Of a DNA stretch of 64,000 nt, positions 58,801 through 64,000 are shown piece by piece. The notes under the pieces were generated by a model. It ran no database searches, was not told the DNA's origin, and saw only the letters and a list, made by a program, of their open reading frames with translations. Position 1 is the first letter of the stretch, and each line of letters starts with the position of its first letter. The stretch is from Volvox africanus (Eukaryota > Chlorophyta > Chlorophyceae > Chlamydomonadales > Volvocaceae). The stretch is from contig BSDZ01000040.1 in NCBI GenBank assembly GCA_030268105.1, positions 310,001 through 374,000 on the forward strand, given 5' to 3'. The position numbers were made by a program, and so were the translations under genes.

Positions 58801-60672
58801 GGAACACGGGTATCAACTTGCACGAGGTGGCTCAGTCCATTTGCGAGGGCTTGCGTAGACAGCGAACTCACAGTGCACCCCGTCAGACGACCTGAAGGAC
58901 TAGAGCCACTCAGGATGACCGGTCGGCTGCGGCAGGGAATATTATGATGGCGAGGGATAACCTCCTCATGCACTGCCATCAGGCCCCGCTGCGGGGAGTT
59001 GGAGTTGTGCACTGCCATGTCGTCATCGTACAGATGTACGGTATCGGCTTCGTCGGTCGCCATCAGGTCATCCTCCCCGGCAAGCAACTCCTGGCTGCGG
59101 CGCCGCTTGGTGGGACCATTCCCGCCGCAGTCGTCACCATAATGTGGCCAGGAAGTGGCGCTTCCAATGCCTACTGCATTTGTCCGGCCGTTCGTGCCAC
59201 CGCCGTACGAGCTAGAGTAGCCGTTGCGCTTGGGTCCCGTCACCGTAGTTGCGCCCCGTGGTCGGTCTGAGGCTCCGCCGGACGCGTTGGCGATTTTAAG
59301 AAGGGCCTCCGCGATAAGGGCTTCTTCATCCTCTTCATCAGGCTTAGTAAATCATAATGCACGATGACAAAAGTGAATCCCGATAGGACAAGGGCACGCC
59401 AGCGGGAGCAAAAAGATCAGTAAAGTAAAGCAGGATTGTCAGTTAAAACTAACCGACTCCTGCTTGCGTGTTACTTTGCATCATCATAGTGTATTTTGCA
59501 CGCTATAACTATTCTTCGCTAGTTGTGCAGAACTGTCCAACGAATCAAGTCGTCAAGTAACATAGAGGAAGTTCGCAGCAAGTTAAGGCCAAAATCACTT
59601 TTCCAGAAGCAGCATAGTAGCCAAATTTTAGTAGCAAAGCGTCATTAAACCTAGCTATATATTCTATATACTAAAGCAGTACCGCTTCGGCAAAGTCGCA
59701 CTTTAGTGCAAGACTTGGGGGAGAGTGAAACAACGGCACACAGAATCTCACCTCGACCACGGGCGAAGAGTTACGTGTTAAATTCTGCAAGCAGTCAGCA
59801 TTGCAATGCGCACTTACTGGCCGATTTTGCATGGTCCTTAGTATACCGCAAACTCGGATGCTCACCTTCGACGACGGCAGGAACCATAATTCATCAGGAA
59901 ATATTTCTCTAGGCCTCGTTGTACCTGAAATGATTAAAGACGGAAGAGGCACCGCAAGGCTTTAGTAGAAAACGAAGCCGAAAAAGCGCGAAGTGGTAGC
60001 CCTGCGTGGGCCTTAAAGTACTTACATGTAGTTCGGCGCCGTCTCGGTACATCAAAGCCCAAAAGCTCGTCGTCTGTGCTCACGCAATGGCCCTGCGTTA
60101 TACCACGGCAGGATTCTTTAGGCGCGAGGGCCTTTGGGGTCCGTGGGGCGGGCTCGCAACGCCTGCCCATACCTTAGCTGAAGATATTCTTCGCCCTGGA
60201 AACGCATACGGCAGCTTACTCCGTGGCAGCTCAATTTGCATAGCTGCACCCGGCCGCAGGGAGCCTGGCTGGTAATGACCGTATGCAAGCAGCCGTTCCT
60301 CCTTTATGGAATACAACTTTGCTCTAATACTGGTGGAGCACCACTATCCCTGTAGCATACAATAGAGACAACAAACGCCAAGGTTAGGGATCGAGGTAAT
60401 CATTTAGGATAACACTGTGTCATGTCCCGATTTGTTGGTAGCTGGAATACTCTCTAACCATCCCTATACATCGTGTAGGCAGATTCTTTTCAGCAGTCGC
60501 GTGTGCGTCCTTCAGCGCCTGAGCCTCTTCTCACCTTGTAGCTGGCCCGCAGATGCGTCGCGCAATCCAAAGCAACCGTCAGCAGTACACACAGCGTCTA
60601 AACAAGTAGATGGAGCTCCTAGTTGCTCGGCCAGGAAGCACCCCGCGCGTTTAGGGGAACTGCAGTCGGCGC
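55854..60672 (-). CDS. Large nuclear-type protein resembling plant TIME FOR COFFEE, 5' end missing
   Basis: Exons in order of translation: 60672-60535 (less certain), 60264-60173, 60092-60026, 59924-59866, 59342-55854. Phases agree at each join, giving about 1281 codons. The first exon or exons are not found and probably lie above 60.7 kb. Features: DDELLGFDVPRRRRTT in the third exon listed; an acidic EEALIAEALLKIA helix at the start of the last exon; a KRRR basic cluster (possible nuclear signal); long Ala, Gly, Gln and Pro runs; and FRRCAQHVYIAHFIAQQQ followed by a Lys/Gln/Arg stretch at about 57135-57200. From memory, the first and last blocks resemble two conserved blocks of land-plant TIC (a nuclear circadian regulator), an inference that needs a profile search. 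The rest is low-complexity. The frame near 59243 begins at GTG and is not the start. Confidence 0.75.
59343..59865 (-). other. Intron before the large last exon
   Basis: About 520 bp, AT-richer than the exons, with a donor (AAG|GTGAGC) at 59865 and acceptor (ACTAAG) just above 59342. No embedded gene seen. Confidence 0.6.
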
Positions 60673-62414
60673 CTTTAAGAAAGGAAAGTAGCAAATGTGT
60701 AATAAGAGCCTGAAGTAATCTTAGTCGGGATAATTCTCCATGACTGTGAGCCTCTTACTGAGCACATAACCTTTGGCCGCTCGTCCACCACTAACTGACT
60801 GTGATATGGCATTTGTACGAAATCGGTTAGCATCGACCAAATCAGAGCCGGAAACGATTCGCCCACACCTTGTCTAATTGCATGCAGTTGGTAAAGTTTA
60901 TCCCTGAAAGAATGGTTAGATTACTTAGTTTTATGCAAAACATAAAGTAACTGTTAGGGCCTTATGCTTTTGCCCCGCGGACCGGCGCATAGCGCCCACA
61001 AGGACAGTTCGTCGGGGACCTTGACGAGGCTCATGTCTTGGAAATGAGTGCAAGTTAACGTTCAAAGGGAGAGACAGTCGACAGGCATCAACGCAGTGAA
61101 CTGTTTCATATTCCAGAAGGGCGTTATAGTAACAAACCGTAAGCCTCTTATAAGGCATCGAGAAACGTCTTCAACGATGGAGACGTCCTGATGAGAGTTT
61201 CCAGGCTTCAGAAGATTGCCACAGCCAGTCGCTCACCCTAGGCCGACTGACGCCCGACTGAATTTGTAATAAGTATGAGGGCCTGCATTATTATGAAGCT
61301 AATTATTTCTTGACGGTCAGCCAGACAATAATAATGCCATGCGGAGCCGTTGTTTCTTGGCGTCTACACAAAACCTGCTTGGCATTCTGGCGCCTGCTGT
61401 GCGCGCTGGTGGCTCAGAACCCACCAATGGGACTGATGAAATTACCACCAAAGGACCCAGAAAGCGATCGCTAAATGGTTTTCGCGCATGCTCCATAAGC
61501 TTGTGTTAAGGCCGTCAACAGCGCCATCGTTCTGCGGGTTCTGCCAACATGCCACAGGGATAAAACGTGTCCCACCTGTTACCCATAAGAAGTTGAGACA
61601 TAGATAACAAACCTATTACCCCTCGCCCAACAACCCTCAACCCCAATTGCTCACTCCGTCCCGTTACCTCACTCAGTCCTAATCTTCCTGTGACCGATCG
61701 ATCAACCGACCAACACTAGCAAGCACGGAGTAGAAAGGGGGAGCTTAATAGCGACGGTCAAAAAATGAAACAGAAATGCGGCGGTGAGCAAAAAAAATAA
61801 GCAGTCCACGGCTTTCTTGTTCCATCCTAACCTTCCCAGTCGAGCCCCTAGAAATCGCGAGTGCCGTCTGTCCCATTGCAGCATAGTGCAATGTGGTCAT
61901 TTAAAAGCATGTAGGAGGAAGCGCCAAGTAATAATGATAACCAAATGGTCATCCACAGTAAATAGTGAGCATGCAGTGCGTCGCAGCAGCCGGGAGACAT
62001 CATGGATCATGAGAGAGGTCCTTGATGGAGCAAGATCAACCCAGACAAGCTGGGCAGCTGGCCACGCAAACACACAAACCCGTCCAACCCAGACGCAGCA
62101 CCCGGTTAGTCTTTCCGCGTGGGCCCCCTATCTGCCTTCTTCTTGGCGATAATGGCGATATGTTAAGCCCTTACCCCTGCCCTCCAAATGCCGTCCTTCT
62201 GTTGCGTCCGTCAGTCAGGGTTACCGCTCACGTTTCAAATTTGGTCTCTGCTCATGCTTCTTTGAAAACCCCCCTGCCGGATCAAATGCCTGTGTGCATA
62301 TGCGTACATATATGTATAAGTGTGTGTGTGCGTGGAGCCTGATGCATTCTTAACAACTAACCATGTATGTATGTTCGTAAGCGTATCTCCAACAACTGCC
62401 TCCCCCCCATTCCG
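60673..62414. other. Region upstream of the TIC-like gene
   Basis: Probably contains its missing 5' exons and promoter (minus-strand frames near 60700-61160 look partly coding but I could not join them), plus the 3' UTR of the next minus-strand gene. No other feature recognised. Confidence 0.4.
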
Positions 62415-63503
62415 TTAGTCAGTCGCTGCTACGGACTCGATGGAAGTACCCGCAGCCGCCACCTCGCTTCCATTGCAGCTCCTATCTTCCCCGCCAATGC
62501 TGCCCGCGCCGCCGACACCACCGCTGCTGCTGCCGGTCACCCCGACAACTCTTTCAAGATGCTTTTCGCTACGCATTGAACTCGATGCATCGGAGGCGCG
62601 GTGCACCGGAACTATGCCGCTGACTGATCCCGCCGCTGCCGCAGCCACGGCCGTCGCCGCCGTCGCCAATGCCCTTGGTCCCGCCACGACCGTCGTTATC
62701 GTCGTTGCAGTTCCTGCCGTCAGCGGCTGAGCGCTGGTTGCGCGTTGTTGCGGTAGCTGTTGCTGCCGCCCCGTGGCGAACCCAAATCCAGATCCAGATC
62801 CTGATCCAGAGTATGTACGGCGGGGACCCGCGTTCGTGGCGGGGCCTGGTGCCGTCAGCTTCCACCCCGGGAAGCCTCCGGCGGAAGGTGCTCTGTGCCC
62901 AAAACACCCGGGTAATGCCGTACTTACTGGCTCCATGTCCTGCACTTGCGGACCCATGGGTCGGTTCTGCCGAGTATGATGGTCCCGTGGGCCTGTCCGC
63001 GAGTGTAAAGCCCGCGAGTAGAAACATTCTGAGATCACCTTGACCTGTCCATACGCATCGTCCACAATGCTGACTAAGCTTGGCGGTTTCGGCTGCGCGC
63101 CAGGGGATTCGTCATCTGTTTCGTCCGTAAGTCCGCCCTGCACTGCCGCAGTGTCGTACGGGTGCAAATTAGCGCTTGTGACACTCAAATCTGGGACGAC
63201 CGAAGTCAACGGCGCCGGTCGGATTGCCGATGTGGGTTGTGACGGGGGCAGCGGAGGCCGTACGGGCGCCGCCGCTGTCACCGCTGCAGCTTGCGGCAAT
63301 TCGACAGCTGTCACGGCGGCTGCGGCTGCGGCTTGGGCGGGTATAGACACGCCAGGTACGGCACCTGCTGTGATGTGTTTCGGCGCCCTGGTTGAAGCGG
63401 CAGAGCTTCCCGAGGTACGGGACTGTCGGCGAGAGAGTACGACATTGGTGGACGGTGCCGGACCGTTGGCGGGGCCTGGCACTGTTACGGGGATTGTGAG
63501 CTT
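62415..63503 (-). CDS. 3' exon of an Ala/Ser/Gly-rich protein, unknown function
   Basis: A continuous minus-strand frame of 363 codons from an acceptor (CACCCGCAG, after a C/T tract) at 63504 to the stop at 62415. The 5' exons lie upstream and possibly outside the window. The sequence is Ala/Pro/Thr/Ser-rich with a short acidic segment (DETDDESPG) and a SGSGSGSGFGF stretch. No domain recognised. Composition suggests a disordered regulatory or scaffold protein. Internal short introns cannot be excluded (for example a GTAAGT near 62925). The codons for RPMGPQ include one copy of the GACCCATGGGTC palindrome. Confidence 0.5.
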   Translation of the reverse strand, partial: KLTIPVTVPGPANGPAPSTNVVLSRRQSRTSGSSAASTRAPKHITAGAVPGVSIPAQAAAAAAVTAVELPQAAAVTAAAPVRPPLPPSQPTSAIRPAPLTSVVPDLSVTSANLHPYDTAAVQGGLTDETDDESPGAQPKPPSLVSIVDDAYGQVKVISECFYSRALHSRTGPRDHHTRQNRPMGPQVQDMEPVSTALPGCFGHRAPSAGGFPGWKLTAPGPATNAGPRRTYSGSGSGSGFGFATGRQQQLPQQRATSAQPLTAGTATTITTVVAGPRALATAATAVAAAAAGSVSGIVPVHRASDASSSMRSEKHLERVVGVTGSSSGGVGGAGSIGGEDRSCNGSEVAAAGTSIESVAATD

Positions 63504-64000
63504 CTGCGGGTGGGAGGTGGAAGAGGAGGGACGAAGAGGAGGGAAGAGGAGTGGCAGCAGCGAGATCGCGAGAGGTGAAGGGAGAAACTTTGAACAAGAG
63601 TTATTTCACCCTCACAACTCTCCTCTCTCCTCCCCCCTTCTCTCTCTCGCTCTTTCTCTTTCTCTGTCTCTCAAACAAACAAACAAATAAGGAAACAAAT
63701 AAACAGACAAACGGACGAATAAACAAACAGACAAGCAACAAAGCTGTTCCAAGCTTACAAGACGGGGCTGGACGGCTCGATGGAGCGAAGGTTGCACGGA
63801 AGATGGAAAATGCAAGCGCAAGCACAAGCAGCAACAACATCAAAATACATCAGCATTCTACCCCTATCAGCCGCCGCACCCTGGCGTGGGCAGTGGACGC
63901 CCTGGCTTAGCACACTGGTGCTTTCTTATCCCGTTCAGGTGTTATAAATAGCTTGATGCCATCACTTCGGATAGCGGACGCTGGTCTAAACCCATTTCAG
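63504..64000. other. Probable intron and upstream part of the minus-strand gene
   Basis: Holds a C/T-rich stretch (63615-63670) and AAACA/AAATA units (63672-63745). No exon identified. Confidence 0.4.

Noticed and set aside
1..64000. CRISPR array, prokaryotic operons or defence islands
   Set aside because: No spaced identical repeats with unique spacers, and spliced eukaryotic genes throughout. The tandem arrays here have no spacers.

Overview
The window looks like nuclear DNA of a volvocine green alga (Volvox/Gonium/Chlamydomonas group). The evidence is long (Ser-Pro/Pro)n rods of the cell-wall/extracellular-matrix hydroxyproline-rich glycoprotein type, many short GC-rich exons with GTGAGT donors and C/T-rich intron ends, TGTAA poly(A) candidates, coding exons full of Ala/Gln/Gly homopolymers, and a Ty1/copia element. 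No bacterial-style operons are present. Exon coordinates below were worked out by hand from splice consensus and reading-frame phase and have not been tested against transcripts.

Layout. 1-2518: 3' part of a copia-type pol, with a possible 3' LTR after it. 2519-7864: gene-poor, repeat-bearing spacer. 7865-16694 and 16760-26094: a head-to-tail duplication of about 9 kb. Each unit carries one multi-exon gene for a secreted or membrane-anchored Pro-rich protein: hydrophobic N-terminus, Pro/Ser rod, globular domain, second rod, TCAF/M60-accessory-like region, WSC domain, acidic tail. 26454-27311: a tentative small three-exon gene. 28659-28731: tRNA-Lys(CUU), minus strand. 30533-36155: an eight-exon bZIP transcription factor of about 910 residues with perfect leucine-heptad spacing and a poly-Gln C-terminus. 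38668-38851: a possible orphan exon, minus strand. 39389-50467: a 15-exon gene for a protein of about 2.0 kilo-residues, mostly coiled coil, with a 70-residue super-repeat. 50468-55853: no convincing gene. 55854-60672: minus-strand gene for a large nuclear-type Ala/Gly/Gln-rich protein with two short blocks resembling the plant clock factor TIME FOR COFFEE. 62415-63503: 3' exon of another low-complexity protein, minus strand.

The genes do not form an obvious pathway: an ECM gene pair sits beside two probable regulators and a structural coiled-coil protein. The strongest non-gene signals are DNA words: a 12-bp palindrome GACCCATGGGTC and relatives, found in introns and in exons of unrelated genes in different reading frames, and an abundant TGCCGTAC/GTACGGCA word. 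Other notable items are an 18-bp minisatellite inside a bZIP intron and a fold-back insertion in one copy of the duplicated ECM gene.
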